NCBI GenBank assembly: GCA_902587435.1
Contig: CACILF010000004.1
Coordinates: 1-64,000, forward strand
From: an uncultured Pelagibacteraceae bacterium
Lineage (GTDB): Bacteria; Pseudomonadota; Alphaproteobacteria; Pelagibacterales; Pelagibacteraceae
Length of the DNA stretch: 64,000 bases
Direction of reading: 5' to 3'
Part shown: positions 36,201-46,300 of the stretch, piece by piece
How the letters are laid out: every line of letters starts with the position of its first letter
Position numbering within the stretch: position 1 is the stretch's first letter
The notes under the pieces: model-generated
What the model saw: only the letters and a program-made list of their open reading frames with translations
Told to the model about the DNA's origin: nothing
Database searches by the model: none
Made by a program: the position numbers and the translations under genes

Positions 36201-38236
36201 ACAAGATCATTTAAAATATCAGCCCGATCATATAATTTTAATAGCGTCATATATCTATTTAAGCTTTGATTTTCTAATTCAATTCTTTTAACTTCTTTTT
36301 CTGCTAGTAAAAAAAGATCTTCGTTTAAAACTGGATCAGCCAATCTAAAACTTTGTAATCCACTTTGTTTAAAACCAAGTAGATCACCATATCCACGTAA
36401 TTTCATATCTTCCTCGGATATTTTAAAACCATCATTTGTACTTTTTAGAATATTTATTCTTTTTTTAGCATTTTCACTTAAGTTAGATTTAAACATTAAT
36501 ATACAATAGGATTCTTTATAGCCTCTTCCAACTCTTCCTCTAAGTTGATGTAATTGAGATAATCCAAATTTATTTGCATTTTCAATAATTATTGTATTTG
36601 CATTAGGAAAATCGATTCCAACCTCAATAACCGTTGTTGAAACCAATATATCAATTTTTTTATTTAAAAAATTAATCAAAATTTTATTTTTTTCATCTTT
36701 ATCTAAAGCACCGTGAAGAAGACCGACTCTGTTTTTAAATATTTTTTTTAAAATTTCGTATCTTTTTACTGATGATTGATGATCTAATTTTTTTGATTCT
36801 TCTATTAAGGGACATACCCAAAAAACTTGATTTTTTTGACTTATTTCTTTTTTTACAAATTTTATAATTTCTTCGACTTTAGTTTCAATTTTACTAAATG
36901 TTTTGATTTCTTTTCTATTTTTTGGTTTATTTTTTATTATTGATGTATCCATATCACCAAAAACTGTCATTATCATAGTTCTTGGAATAGGTGTTGCTGA
37001 CATAACAAGTACATCACAATTCTTTCCTCCTTTGTCAGAAAGTTTTTTTCTTTGTTTAACACCAAATTTATGTTGTTCATCAATAATAATTAAACCGAGA
37101 TCATTATATTTAATCTTTTCTTGAAAAAGTGAGTGTGTGCCAATTAAAACATTAATTGTATTGTTTTGTAAATTTTTAAGAATTTCTTTTCTTTCTTTAT
37201 ATTCAGTTTTACTTGTTAAAAGTTTTATATTGATAGATTTATCAAATATTTTAGTTGCAAGATTATAATGCTGTTTTGCAAGTATTTCTGTTGGTGCCAT
37301 TAAGCAAACCTGAAATCCACTGGAAACAACATTTATAGATGCAATTAATGCAACAATAGTTTTACCACTACCAACATCGCCTTGTAAGAGTCTAAACATT
37401 TTTTGATTTGATTTTAAATCATAATTAATTTGATCAATTGCCTTTAATTGGTCAGTTGTTAAATCAAAATTAATTTTTTTTTTAATTTTATTAAATTCTT
37501 TATCATCAAAATTTTTATTTTTTTTTTTAATTTTTTTAATTGTTTTTCTCACTTTTGAATTGATTAAAAATGTTGATATTATTTCATCAAATGCAAGTCT
37601 ATTTAAAAAGTCTCCTTTTCTTTTAATATTTTTTGGATCATGTAATTCTAATATTGAATTTTTCCATGAAATATTATTAAATTTTTTCAAAATCTCATCA
37701 CTTAACCATTCTTTTAAATCTGGAATATTTTTTAATACATCATTAATTATTTTAGTATATTTTTTTTCTGTAAGACCTTCTGTAAGACTGTATGTTGAAA
37801 AAACTTTTTTTATTGTATTTATGTCTGATGATATATGTGTTGGATTTGTAATTTGATATTTATTTTTATAATAACCAATTTTTCCACTAATAGTGACTAC
37901 TGAATTTAGTGGTAATATCTTTTTAATGTATCCTTCATAACTGTTAAAAAAAATACATTCAATTTTTCCTGTTTCATCCTCACAATATACTCTATTAGGT
38001 AAATTTCTAATTCTGGGAAAGTTATATTTCTTAACATTTACAGTAATTGTATGTATTTTTCCAATCTGCAATTCATTAATTTTAACCAAATTTGTTCGAT
38101 CAATTGTGTCACGTGGAAGACTCCAAATCAAATCAAATATTGTATTAATATTCTTTTTTTTTAATAATTTTGATGTTTTTAATCCTATGCCTTTTATACT
38201 ATTGATATCTTTTAATAAGTATTCATAATTGTTCAT
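36197..38236 (-). CDS. recG: ATP-dependent DNA helicase RecG
   Basis: Branch-migration helicase that reverses stalled replication forks. The N-terminal wedge (OB-fold) domain is followed by Walker A GDVGSGKT, the DExH box as IIDEQH, VMSATPIPRTM and the motif VI region LHQLRGRVGRG, then the TRG-like GYGDLLGFKQSGL. 679 aa, normal length. Leftward; divergent from sdhE over 18 bases. Confidence 0.95.
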   Translation of the reverse strand: MNNYEYLLKDINSIKGIGLKTSKLLKKKNINTIFDLIWSLPRDTIDRTNLVKINELQIGKIHTITVNVKKYNFPRIRNLPNRVYCEDETGKIECIFFNSYEGYIKKILPLNSVVTISGKIGYYKNKYQITNPTHISSDINTIKKVFSTYSLTEGLTEKKYTKIINDVLKNIPDLKEWLSDEILKKFNNISWKNSILELHDPKNIKRKGDFLNRLAFDEIISTFLINSKVRKTIKKIKKKNKNFDDKEFNKIKKKINFDLTTDQLKAIDQINYDLKSNQKMFRLLQGDVGSGKTIVALIASINVVSSGFQVCLMAPTEILAKQHYNLATKIFDKSINIKLLTSKTEYKERKEILKNLQNNTINVLIGTHSLFQEKIKYNDLGLIIIDEQHKFGVKQRKKLSDKGGKNCDVLVMSATPIPRTMIMTVFGDMDTSIIKNKPKNRKEIKTFSKIETKVEEIIKFVKKEISQKNQVFWVCPLIEESKKLDHQSSVKRYEILKKIFKNRVGLLHGALDKDEKNKILINFLNKKIDILVSTTVIEVGIDFPNANTIIIENANKFGLSQLHQLRGRVGRGYKESYCILMFKSNLSENAKKRINILKSTNDGFKISEEDMKLRGYGDLLGFKQSGLQSFRLADPVLNEDLFLLAEKEVKRIELENQSLNRYMTLLKLYDRADILNDLV

Positions 38237-38254
38237 TGTTTTATATATATATCG

Positions 38255-38518
38255 ATGTCTAAAAATAAAGAAGAAATTAAAAATAAAATTATATACAGAG
38301 CTTCTTATAGAGGTAGTAAAGAAATGGATATTTTAATGATTGGTTTTGTTAACTCAATAATTAATAGGTTAAATATTGAGCAGCTGAATGATCTAAACGA
38401 TTTTGTAAATATGGAAGATGAGACTTTGATTTCAATTAGAAAAAAGGAATTGTTAATTAATTTTGAAAATAATTCGATATTTAACTTGATAGAAAATTTT
38501 CAAAATTTCAAAATATAA
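38255..38518 (+). CDS. sdhE: Succinate dehydrogenase assembly factor SdhE
   Basis: Small helical protein (87 aa) promoting covalent FAD attachment to SdhA. The motif YRASYRGSKEMDILM contains the RGxxE core essential in this family (DUF339/Sdh5). The adjacent recG is a frequent partner in alphaproteobacteria. It ends exactly at the 3' end of the convergent tRNA-Ser. Confidence 0.9.
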   Translation: MSKNKEEIKNKIIYRASYRGSKEMDILMIGFVNSIINRLNIEQLNDLNDFVNMEDETLISIRKKELLINFENNSIFNLIENFQNFKI

Positions 38519-38608
38519 TGGCGGAGAGACTGGGATTCGAACCCAGGAAAGAGTTGCCCCTTTGCCGGTTTTCAAGACCGGTGCTTTCAACCGCTCAGCC
38601 ATCTCTCC
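38519..38608 (-). tRNA. tRNA-Ser (anticodon TGA)
   Basis: 90 bases with encoded CCA on the minus strand. The acceptor GGAGAGA pairs with TCTCTCC, the anticodon arm is CCGGT-CTTGAAA-ACCGG and a long variable arm, as in class II serine tRNAs, precedes CTGGG-TTCGAAT-CCCAG. A putative promoter, TTGATA (38645-38640) and TAAAAA (38623-38618) with 16-base spacing, lies just upstream. Confidence 0.97.
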
Positions 38609-38705
38609 ATTCGGTTGTTTTTATTAGGTTATTTAATAATATCAACCAAAAATATTATTTGAATTAATAAACTCTACTAGTAGACATTTAACTTAATCAT
38701 AAATT

Positions 38706-39584
38706 ATGAAAATTTCAAATTTTACAAAAGGTTTGATCTCTACATCAACAGGTTCATTTTTCTGGGGATTTTTGGGTACTATTTATTTTCAATATATCTC
38801 GTTTATTGGTTTTTTTGAAGTTGTTGTGCATAGATCAATTTGGACGCTGGTGATACTAATAATTACAACTACATTATTAAAAAAATGGAAGCTTTTTAAA
38901 AAAATATTATTTAATAAAAAAAAGTCATTAATTTTATTTATTTCTGGTTTGTTAATATTAGGAAATTGGACTCTTTGGATTTATGCTGTTTCAACACATA
39001 AAATTATCGACTCTAGTTTTGGTTATTTTATTTTTCCAATCATAAGTGTCCTATTAGGTTTCCTTTTTCTAAATGAAAAATTAAATAATCAAAGAATTAT
39101 ATCAATTTCTCTAGTTACAATATCTACTTTGTATTTAATATTTAAAATGACTTCATTTCCTTGGGTCGGTCTAGGTGTGGCTTTATTGTGGAGTACTTAT
39201 AATTTGCTAAGAAAAAAAATTAATGTTGATACAGATATAGGTTTATTGATAGAAAGTTTATTTATACTTCCAATAATTTTATTTATTTTATATTTAATTA
39301 TAGTAACAAATAATAATGATTTTAATTTATATAATTTAAACCTGGCTACATTAATTATATTAGCCGGTCCGATGACTTTAATTCCATTATTTCTATATGT
39401 CAAAGGTGTTGAACTTGCTGGTCTTGGCCCATCAGGAATGGTTTTCTTTATTGTTCCAACAGGTCAATTTTTACTTGGTTTCTTTTATTTTAATGAAGCT
39501 TTTTCAACAGATAAGTTCATAAGTTTTATTTTTATATGGATTGCTGTATTAATTTATTTAAGAGATTTGTATGAGAACAATTAA
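38706..39584 (+). CDS. rarD: RarD-like EamA family transporter
   Basis: About ten hydrophobic spans in 292 aa, two EamA-type repeats. The opening SFFWGFLGTIYFQYISFIGFFEVVVHRSIWTLV and NWTLWIYAVSTHKIIDSSFGYFIFPI match RarD-type exporters of the drug/metabolite superfamily. The substrate is unknown; the historical chloramphenicol link should not be read as function. Its end overlaps the next gene's start by 14 bases. Confidence 0.87.
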   Translation: MKISNFTKGLISTSTGSFFWGFLGTIYFQYISFIGFFEVVVHRSIWTLVILIITTTLLKKWKLFKKILFNKKKSLILFISGLLILGNWTLWIYAVSTHKIIDSSFGYFIFPIISVLLGFLFLNEKLNNQRIISISLVTISTLYLIFKMTSFPWVGLGVALLWSTYNLLRKKINVDTDIGLLIESLFILPIILFILYLIIVTNNNDFNLYNLNLATLIILAGPMTLIPLFLYVKGVELAGLGPSGMVFFIVPTGQFLLGFFYFNEAFSTDKFISFIFIWIAVLIYLRDLYENN

Positions 39585-40569
39585 AATTATATTTTACATC
39601 ATTTTAATCTACTTAATTAGTTTTAACAATATTTTTGCAGAAGATTTTGATAAATGGAAAGTTTCATTCAAAGATTACGCAATGAAAAAAGGTATATCTA
39701 AAAAAACCTTAGATATGACTTTGTCAAAGGTTAAATTTTTACCAAAAGTTATTGAATATGACAGATTTCAACCTGAGTTTTATGAGGATACAAATACTTA
39801 CATAAACAAAAGAACATCTAATGATAAGGTAAAAATAGGTAAAAATTTATTTGAAAAAAATTCTTCTTTAATACTAAATGTTGAATCCAAATTTAATGTA
39901 GATAAAGAATTACTTTTATCATTAATGGGTATTGAAACTAATTTTGGAAAATATCTTGGTAAAATGGATATATTATCATCATTGGCAACATTAAGTTATG
40001 ACAAGAGACGTAGTGAATTTTTTACTAATGAGTTAATTACAATTTTAAAATTAATTGATATTGAAATTGTAGATATTGATGTTTTATATGGTTCTTGGGC
40101 CGGAGCCTTTGGAAATTTTCAATTCATGCCGTCAACTATAAAAAATTATGCTTTAGACTATAATAATGATAAAATGATAGACTTGAAATCTACAGAAGAT
40201 TCCTTTGCATCTGCCGCCAACTATCTTAGTAAACTAGGTTGGAAAGAAAATAGTCCGTGTTTTTATAGAATTCAATTAAAAGAAAATATTCCTATAAAAT
40301 ATTTAAATACATCGGCTAAAAAAATTAAAAATAAAAAGAAATTTGAGTATTTTAAAAATTATATAGTTAATTATGAAAATATTAAAGTTAATGAAAATTT
40401 AATAGCTGCTATAATAACTCCGGATAGAGATATAGTAGAAAATTCAAAATTATTAGAACCAGCATATATAACTTTTGATAATTATGAATTAATACTTAAA
40501 TGGAATAGATCATTAAGATTTGCTCTAGCCGTATGTACATTAAAGGATAAATTTAAAAATGAATTATAA
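39571..40569 (+). CDS. mltB: Lytic murein transglycosylase (MltB type)
   Basis: Cleaves peptidoglycan glycan strands. The signal peptide covers residues 1-23 (NIFA before EDFDKW). The catalytic Glu122 is in LMGIETNFGKYLG, followed by the family segments DILSSLATLSYDKRRSEFF and SWAGAFGNFQFMPSTIKNYALDYNNDKMIDL. 332 aa. It heads a cell-wall set with the RlpA-like protein and the carboxypeptidase; all three overlap. Confidence 0.92.
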   Translation: MRTIKIIFYIILIYLISFNNIFAEDFDKWKVSFKDYAMKKGISKKTLDMTLSKVKFLPKVIEYDRFQPEFYEDTNTYINKRTSNDKVKIGKNLFEKNSSLILNVESKFNVDKELLLSLMGIETNFGKYLGKMDILSSLATLSYDKRRSEFFTNELITILKLIDIEIVDIDVLYGSWAGAFGNFQFMPSTIKNYALDYNNDKMIDLKSTEDSFASAANYLSKLGWKENSPCFYRIQLKENIPIKYLNTSAKKIKNKKKFEYFKNYIVNYENIKVNENLIAAIITPDRDIVENSKLLEPAYITFDNYELILKWNRSLRFALAVCTLKDKFKNEL

Positions 40570-41314
40570 AATTTTTATTCTAATTTTTTTATTTATGTAT
40601 TCATGTACTACAGGTAACATAAATAAATCACAAAAAAAAATAGTTGTAGAAACTGAAATTTACTCAAATAAAGGTTTCGCGCTACTTTTTACTGAAGAAT
40701 TAAAAAAAAATAAAATAGTAAATAAGAAGATTGATGACAGATCTTTAATTATTTATCAAATGAATCTGAAGAAAAATACAAAAGTTAAAATTACAAATTT
40801 GTTGAATAATAAAACTATTTTAGCAACAGTGGGTGCAAAAGCTAAATATCCAATATTTTTTAATTCTGTTCTTTCTAAAAGAATATATGAGGAACTCGAT
40901 TTAGATCAATCTGAGCCATATGTTGAAATAACTTCTATAAACGAAAATTCAACTTTTGTAGCGAAAAAAGCAAAAATTTATGAAGAAGAAAAAGAAGTTG
41001 CAAATAAAGTCCCGGTTGAAGGTATACAAATTAATGATTTAAGCTTGAATAAAAAGAAAGTCAATGAAGGACAAAAAAAAAACAAATTTAAATATATAAT
41101 TAAAATTGCAGATTTTTATTATGAAAAAACAGCAATTATGATGAAGAAAAGAATGAAAGATGAATTAAACTTGAATAATTCAAAAATTTTAAAAATTTCT
41201 AATACAAATTTTAGAGTTTATCTGGGTCCCTTCAATAAATTAAAATCTTTAAAAAAAGCATTTGATGATATAACTCCTTTAAACTTTGAAAATATTGAAA
41301 TAATTAAATTATGA
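40559..41314 (+). CDS. rlpA: RlpA-like septal lipoprotein with SPOR domain
   Basis: 251 aa. The short lipoprotein signal ends FMYSC (Cys16). A middle double-psi beta-barrel-like region (about 30-135) is followed by a linker and a C-terminal SPOR domain (about 176-251, FKYIIKIADFYYEKTAIMMKK ... NFRVYLGPFNKL), which binds denuded glycans at division sites. In alphaproteobacteria rlpA is typically followed by a D,D-carboxypeptidase and tmk, as here. The DPBB domain is divergent, so enzymatic activity is uncertain. Confidence 0.82.
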   Translation: MNYKIFILIFLFMYSCTTGNINKSQKKIVVETEIYSNKGFALLFTEELKKNKIVNKKIDDRSLIIYQMNLKKNTKVKITNLLNNKTILATVGAKAKYPIFFNSVLSKRIYEELDLDQSEPYVEITSINENSTFVAKKAKIYEEEKEVANKVPVEGIQINDLSLNKKKVNEGQKKNKFKYIIKIADFYYEKTAIMMKKRMKDELNLNNSKILKISNTNFRVYLGPFNKLKSLKKAFDDITPLNFENIEIIKL

Positions 41315-42468
41315 AAAAATTTTTTATAACAACGCTTTTAATACTTTTTACTGCTTTTTATACAAAAACGTATTCTGCAGAATTTGATGTAAAAGCTAAA
41401 ACAGTTATATTGCAAGACTATTTATCAGGAAAAATACTATTTGAAAAAGATCCTGATTTAAAAATATTTCCCGCATCTATGACAAAAATAATGACTTCAA
41501 TTGTTGCTTTTGAATTAATTAAGCAAGGACAACTTGATCTTAATGAAAAATTCTTTGTTTCCGAAAATGCTTGGAGACTATCTCAAGCTGGTTATTCATC
41601 TATGTTTATAATGGTAGGCGACCAAATTAGTGTAGAGGATCTTTTAAGAGGTATAATTGTATCTTCTGGAAATGATGCTTGTATAGCATTGGCAGAAGGT
41701 ATAGCAGGTACCGAAGAAGAATTTGCTATTATGATGACTTCTAAAGCTCAAGAAATTGGAATGACAAATACAAATTTTGCAAATTCATCGGGTATTAATC
41801 ATCCTGATAATCTTTCTACTGTTAGAGATATATTGATCATGTCTAATTATTTAATTAAAAATTACCCTAAATATTATGAATATTTTAAAGAAAAAGAATT
41901 CACCTGGGACAGAACGGGTGGTGACCCTATAACTCAAGGAAATAGAAATCCACTTTTATACAAAGATATTGGCGTTGATGGAATTAAAACAGGATTTCTT
42001 TCTTATGAAAAATATTCTCTAGCATCATCAATTAAAAGAAATAATAGAAGATTGATCGCTGTAGCAAGTGGATTTGAAAATAGAAATTTAAGATCTAAAG
42101 AATCACAAAAACTTTTAACTTGGGGCTTGACTAATTATGATACAATTGAAATAGCAAAAAAAGATAGTAATTTTATTGAACTAGATGTTTGGTTGGGCCA
42201 AGATGAAAGTGTAGGGGTCTATAGTGATACAGATATTTATAAAACAATAAAGAAAGCTAGATTTAAAAAACTTGAAGCGAAAGTATTATACGAAGGCCCA
42301 ATTGAGGCGCCTATCAAAAAAGATGAGATTATTGCAAAACTAATAATTAACTATGATGGTGAAATGCTATCAGAACATGATCTATTCGCATCAAACAGTG
42401 TAAAGAAGAATAATATTATATCCAGAATTATAAAATCAATAAACTATTTAATCTGGGGTGATGTATAA
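41311..42468 (+). CDS. dacC: D-alanyl-D-alanine carboxypeptidase (DacA/C type)
   Basis: Trims the terminal D-Ala from peptidoglycan peptides. The S11 serine peptidase triad of motifs is complete: Ser56-x-x-Lys59 (PASMTKIM), Ser119-Gly-Asn (VSSGNDACIA) and Lys226-Thr-Gly (DGIKTGFL). The signal peptide is about residues 1-22. A C-terminal PBP5-type beta domain and an amphipathic end (SRIIKSINYLIWG) suggest membrane attachment. Overlaps rlpA and tmk. Confidence 0.94.
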   Translation: MKKFFITTLLILFTAFYTKTYSAEFDVKAKTVILQDYLSGKILFEKDPDLKIFPASMTKIMTSIVAFELIKQGQLDLNEKFFVSENAWRLSQAGYSSMFIMVGDQISVEDLLRGIIVSSGNDACIALAEGIAGTEEEFAIMMTSKAQEIGMTNTNFANSSGINHPDNLSTVRDILIMSNYLIKNYPKYYEYFKEKEFTWDRTGGDPITQGNRNPLLYKDIGVDGIKTGFLSYEKYSLASSIKRNNRRLIAVASGFENRNLRSKESQKLLTWGLTNYDTIEIAKKDSNFIELDVWLGQDESVGVYSDTDIYKTIKKARFKKLEAKVLYEGPIEAPIKKDEIIAKLIINYDGEMLSEHDLFASNSVKKNNIISRIIKSINYLIWGDV

Positions 42469-43078
42469 ATATCCCATTATAGTATTTGAGGGTATTGAAG
42501 GTTCCGGTAAAAGCTTTCATCTTAAAAGTTTAGAAAATTATTTAAAGAAAAAAAAAATAAAATATTTAAAATTAAGAGAGCCAGGTGGATCTAGTAACTC
42601 GGAAAAGATAAGAAACTTAATTTTAAAAAAAAATTCTAATTTTGATAAATTAACAGATTTATTTCTTTATATGTCAGCAAGAAATGAAAATTATCAATCT
42701 ATAATTAAAAAAAATCACAAAAAAAAAATAATATTAATTGATAGATTTGTAGATTCAACTTTAGCATATCAGCACTATGGCATGGGTATTAGCAAAAATT
42801 TAATTCTAGGTTTAAATAAGTTAATATTAAAAAATATTAAACCTAATTTTACTTTTTTAAATATAGTAAGTATGAAAAATCTTAAATTTAGACTTAAAAA
42901 AAGATTAAAAAAAAATAGATATGATAATTTTAATATAAACTTTTACAGAAAAGTACAAAATGGCTATATGCAAATATCAAAAAAAAATAAAAAATATATG
43001 ATAATTAATTCTAATGATCTAATAACTAAAAATAAGGAAATAATCTTTAAAAAAGTTAATTCTCTTTTATCAATATGA
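42461..43078 (+). CDS. tmk: Thymidylate kinase
   Basis: dTMP to dTDP. The P-loop FEGIEGSGKS begins at residue 9, followed by LREPGGSSNSEKIR (TMP-binding DR/REPG element) and LIDRFVDSTLAYQHYG. I start at ATG 42461 rather than GTG 42458. 205 aa; overlaps dacC and, by four bases, holB. Confidence 0.94.
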   Translation: MYKYPIIVFEGIEGSGKSFHLKSLENYLKKKKIKYLKLREPGGSSNSEKIRNLILKKNSNFDKLTDLFLYMSARNENYQSIIKKNHKKKIILIDRFVDSTLAYQHYGMGISKNLILGLNKLILKNIKPNFTFLNIVSMKNLKFRLKKRLKKNRYDNFNINFYRKVQNGYMQISKKNKKYMIINSNDLITKNKEIIFKKVNSLLSI

Positions 43079-44010
43079 ATATAACTCCATCAAATAATAC
43101 CACTCTTATAGGATATCGTAATATTTTTTTAAATTTTAAAAATTTTTATGATAAAAATAATCTTCCTAACAAAATTATATTCTCAGGAAATAATGGTATT
43201 GGAAAATCTACTTTTGTTTACCATTTGATAAACTATATATTTTCTAAAAAAGAAGATAATAAATATGATTTTGATAATAATCTAATTTCTTTAAATAATC
43301 GTTCATATAATTTAATTTTGAATAATTCACATCCAAATTTTTTTTTAATATCAGCTGAAAATGAAAAAAGTAACATAAATATTTCAAAAATAAGGGGAAT
43401 GATTAATTTTACAAATAAATCTTCATTCAATAATGATTGTAAAATAATATTAATTGATAGTATTGACTGTTTAAATATAAATTCAATTAATGCATTATTA
43501 AAAATAATTGAAGAACCAAATAATAATATATTCTTTTTTTTAATTCATCATAGTGGCACCAAAATTTTTGAAACATTAAAGTCCAGATGTATTAAATTTA
43601 ACTTATGCTTAAATAATGATGATAAATTGAAGGTTATTAATAAAATTTCAGACTCTGATTTTTATAATAAATTAAATAATGATTATAAAAATAATTATAA
43701 TTCTCCTGGAGATATAATTTTACTATATAATTTTTTTAAAAATAATAATATAAATATTGATATTCCAATTGAAGATCTCTTAAAATTGATTATTGAAAAA
43801 AAGTTATTTAAAAAAGATTTGTACTTAAAAAATAATCTTTCATTCTTTGTAGAGTTATATTTTAATAAAAAAATACTTTACTTTAAACAAAAAGAGAAAA
43901 TTTATAACTTATATAAATATTTCTTATCAAGAATATATGAGTGCCATAAGTATAATTTAGATATTGAAAATATTTTAATTGAACTGAATGGAAAACTATT
44001 AAATGAGTAA
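43075..44010 (+). CDS. holB: DNA polymerase III delta' subunit
   Basis: Clamp-loader AAA+ subunit. A P-loop-like SGNNGIGKSTFVYHL, then INISKIRGMINF, KIILIDSIDCLNINSINALLKIIEEPNNNIFFFLI (Walker B/sensor region) and the SRCIKFNL element typical of delta'. 311 aa. Extremely rich in Asn, Lys and Ile. The position tmk-holB-metG-tatD is the conserved alphaproteobacterial order. Confidence 0.9.
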   Translation: MNITPSNNTTLIGYRNIFLNFKNFYDKNNLPNKIIFSGNNGIGKSTFVYHLINYIFSKKEDNKYDFDNNLISLNNRSYNLILNNSHPNFFLISAENEKSNINISKIRGMINFTNKSSFNNDCKIILIDSIDCLNINSINALLKIIEEPNNNIFFFLIHHSGTKIFETLKSRCIKFNLCLNNDDKLKVINKISDSDFYNKLNNDYKNNYNSPGDIILLYNFFKNNNINIDIPIEDLLKLIIEKKLFKKDLYLKNNLSFFVELYFNKKILYFKQKEKIYNLYKYFLSRIYECHKYNLDIENILIELNGKLLNE

Positions 44011-45541
44011 GTTTTTTTATATAACTACACCTATATATTATCCCTCAGCAAAACCTCATATGGGGCACGCATATTCAAGTATAGTTGCTGATTTTTTTGC
44101 GCGGTTTAAAAGAATTCAAGGTTACAATGTACTTTTTCTAACTGGCACAGATGAACATGGTCAAAAAATTCAACGAGCTGCAGAAAAAAAAGGAATGGAA
44201 CCTAAAGCTTTTTGTGATGAAATTTCAAAAACTTTTTTTGATCTATCTAAAACTTTAAATCTTTCAAATGATGATTTTATTAGAACAACTGAGCTACGAC
44301 ATAAAAAATCAGTAGAGAATTTGTGGAATATATTGGAAAAAAAAAATGAAATATATTTGTCAAAATATTCTGGCTGGTACTCAGTTTCAGATGAAGCATT
44401 TTATTCTGAAGAAGAAATAGAAACTAAAGATAATAAAAAAATATCTAAACTTTCTGGTTCACCAGTTGAATGGGTGGAAGAAGAATCTTTTTTTTTTAAA
44501 CTTTCAAAATGGCAAAAACCTTTGCTTAAGTTTTACAATGATAACCCTGATTTTATTTTACCAGAATCTAGAAAAAATGAGGTTATTAGTTTTGTTAAAG
44601 GTGGTTTAAAAGATTTGTCTGTTAGCAGAAAATCCTTTTCCTGGGGTATAAAAGTTCCTTCAAACAAAGATCACGTTATATATGTATGGTTAGATGCGCT
44701 TACAAATTATATAAGTGCATTAAATTACCCAAATACAAATGACAAACTTTATAAATCATATTGGCCTGCAACAGTACATTTGATTGGAAAGGATATATTA
44801 AGGTTTCATGCTGTTTATTGGCCTGCATTTTTGCTTGCTGCTGATATTGATGCTCCAAAGCGAGTGTATGGCCATGGATGGATCCTTTCTGGTGAAGAAA
44901 AAATGTCTAAGTCAAAAGGCAATATTCTAGATCCAATAGAGATAGTAGATACCTATGGTTTAGATCCGCTAAGATATTATTTAATAAAAGAAGTTTCTTT
45001 TGGAAATGATGGAAATATATCTAAAGAAAAATTAGAAAACTGTATTAATAGTGATTTAGCTAATAATTATGGAAATCTTTGTCAAAGAGTTATTTCTTTT
45101 ATTGAAAAAAATTTAGAATTGAAAATTCCTGAAAATTATTCTTTTACAAAAGAAGATAAAGAAGTATTAAAAATTTACGAAGATTCATTTAATAAATTGA
45201 TAGATTCAATTGATAATCAAAATATTAATTTTTATGTTAATTTTATCCAGGATCAACTTTTTGCGGCTAATAAATATTTTAATGATCAAGAACCTTGGAA
45301 AAAAAAAGAAGATTTAATAAGGTTAAATACAATTTTGTATGTTTCTATAGAGTTAATAAGAAAAATATCTATTATGCTTTATCCAATTATTCCTGATAGT
45401 TCGTTAAAAGCTTTAAAAATTTTTAACATTTCGGAAGATAAAATTGATTTTAATTCAATTAAAGTTCATGAAAATTTAAAAAAAAATGATAAATTAAACA
45501 AGATTTCAATTTTGTTTAAAAAGATTGAGAAAAATGATTGA
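44003..45541 (+). CDS. metG: Methionyl-tRNA synthetase
   Basis: Class I synthetase, 512 aa, without the C-terminal dimerisation domain. HMGH at 19-22 (KPHMGHAYS) and KMSKSKGN at 300-307. The connective peptide lacks paired cysteines (WYSVSDEAFYSEEE), the non-zinc form common in alphaproteobacteria. GSPVEWVEEESFFFKLS is typical. Overlaps holB and tatD. Confidence 0.95.
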   Translation: MSKFFYITTPIYYPSAKPHMGHAYSSIVADFFARFKRIQGYNVLFLTGTDEHGQKIQRAAEKKGMEPKAFCDEISKTFFDLSKTLNLSNDDFIRTTELRHKKSVENLWNILEKKNEIYLSKYSGWYSVSDEAFYSEEEIETKDNKKISKLSGSPVEWVEEESFFFKLSKWQKPLLKFYNDNPDFILPESRKNEVISFVKGGLKDLSVSRKSFSWGIKVPSNKDHVIYVWLDALTNYISALNYPNTNDKLYKSYWPATVHLIGKDILRFHAVYWPAFLLAADIDAPKRVYGHGWILSGEEKMSKSKGNILDPIEIVDTYGLDPLRYYLIKEVSFGNDGNISKEKLENCINSDLANNYGNLCQRVISFIEKNLELKIPENYSFTKEDKEVLKIYEDSFNKLIDSIDNQNINFYVNFIQDQLFAANKYFNDQEPWKKKEDLIRLNTILYVSIELIRKISIMLYPIIPDSSLKALKIFNISEDKIDFNSIKVHENLKKNDKLNKISILFKKIEKND

Positions 45542-46298
45542 TTCACATTGTCATTTAGATCATGAACCAATGTATAGTGATCTTAATAATGTTATCAGTA
45601 GATCAAAAAATGTTGGAATCGAAAAAATTTTATCAATTTGCACTACCATAGGTAGTTTCGAAAAGATAAAAAAAATTGTAAATTTTGATCCAATTATTTA
45701 TGGAACATTTGGTATTCATCCTCATGAATGTGCCAACAATCAAGTAACTAAAGAGGAAATAATAAGTACTGTTAATCAAAACAGTAAGATTATAGCTATA
45801 GGGGAGAGTGGATTGGATTTTTACTACAATCATTCTGATAAACAAAAACAATTGGAAAGTTTTAAAACCCATGTTGAAGCATCTTTGGATCTAAATATGC
45901 CAATAATAGTACATTCAAGAAGTGCAGAAAATGAAACATTTGAGGTTTTAAAAAATTACGAAAAGTTTAAACCTAAAATTTTAATGCATTGTTTTACTGG
46001 TTCAACTGAATTTGCAAAAAAACTCCTAACTTTAGGGAGCTATTTTTCAGCCAGTGGTATTATAACATTCAAAAATAGTAATAGTTTACAAGAAACATTT
46101 AAATTGATACCAGATGATAAATTACTAATTGAAACTGATAGTCCTTACTTAGCTCCAGTTCCACTTCGTGGTAAAAAAAATGAACCTAGTTTTATAAAAC
46201 ATACTTTAGAAAAATTAGCTTATTTAAAAAATACTGAAATTGATAAAATGGAAAAAATTACTACACAAAATTTCAATTTATTGTTTAATTTGAAATAA
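45534..46298 (+). CDS. tatD: TatD family metal-dependent DNase
   Basis: TIM-barrel hydrolase: MIDSHCHLDHE (metal histidines), GTFGIHPHE, IGESGLDFYYN, PIIVHSR, ILMHCFTGS and ETDSPYLAPVPLRGKKNEP. Start ATG 45534 (254 aa); an in-frame TTG at 45525 is less likely. Overlaps metG by eight bases; the MBL gene follows after two bases. Confidence 0.93.
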   Translation: MIDSHCHLDHEPMYSDLNNVISRSKNVGIEKILSICTTIGSFEKIKKIVNFDPIIYGTFGIHPHECANNQVTKEEIISTVNQNSKIIAIGESGLDFYYNHSDKQKQLESFKTHVEASLDLNMPIIVHSRSAENETFEVLKNYEKFKPKILMHCFTGSTEFAKKLLTLGSYFSASGIITFKNSNSLQETFKLIPDDKLLIETDSPYLAPVPLRGKKNEPSFIKHTLEKLAYLKNTEIDKMEKITTQNFNLLFNLK

Positions 46299-46300
46299 TT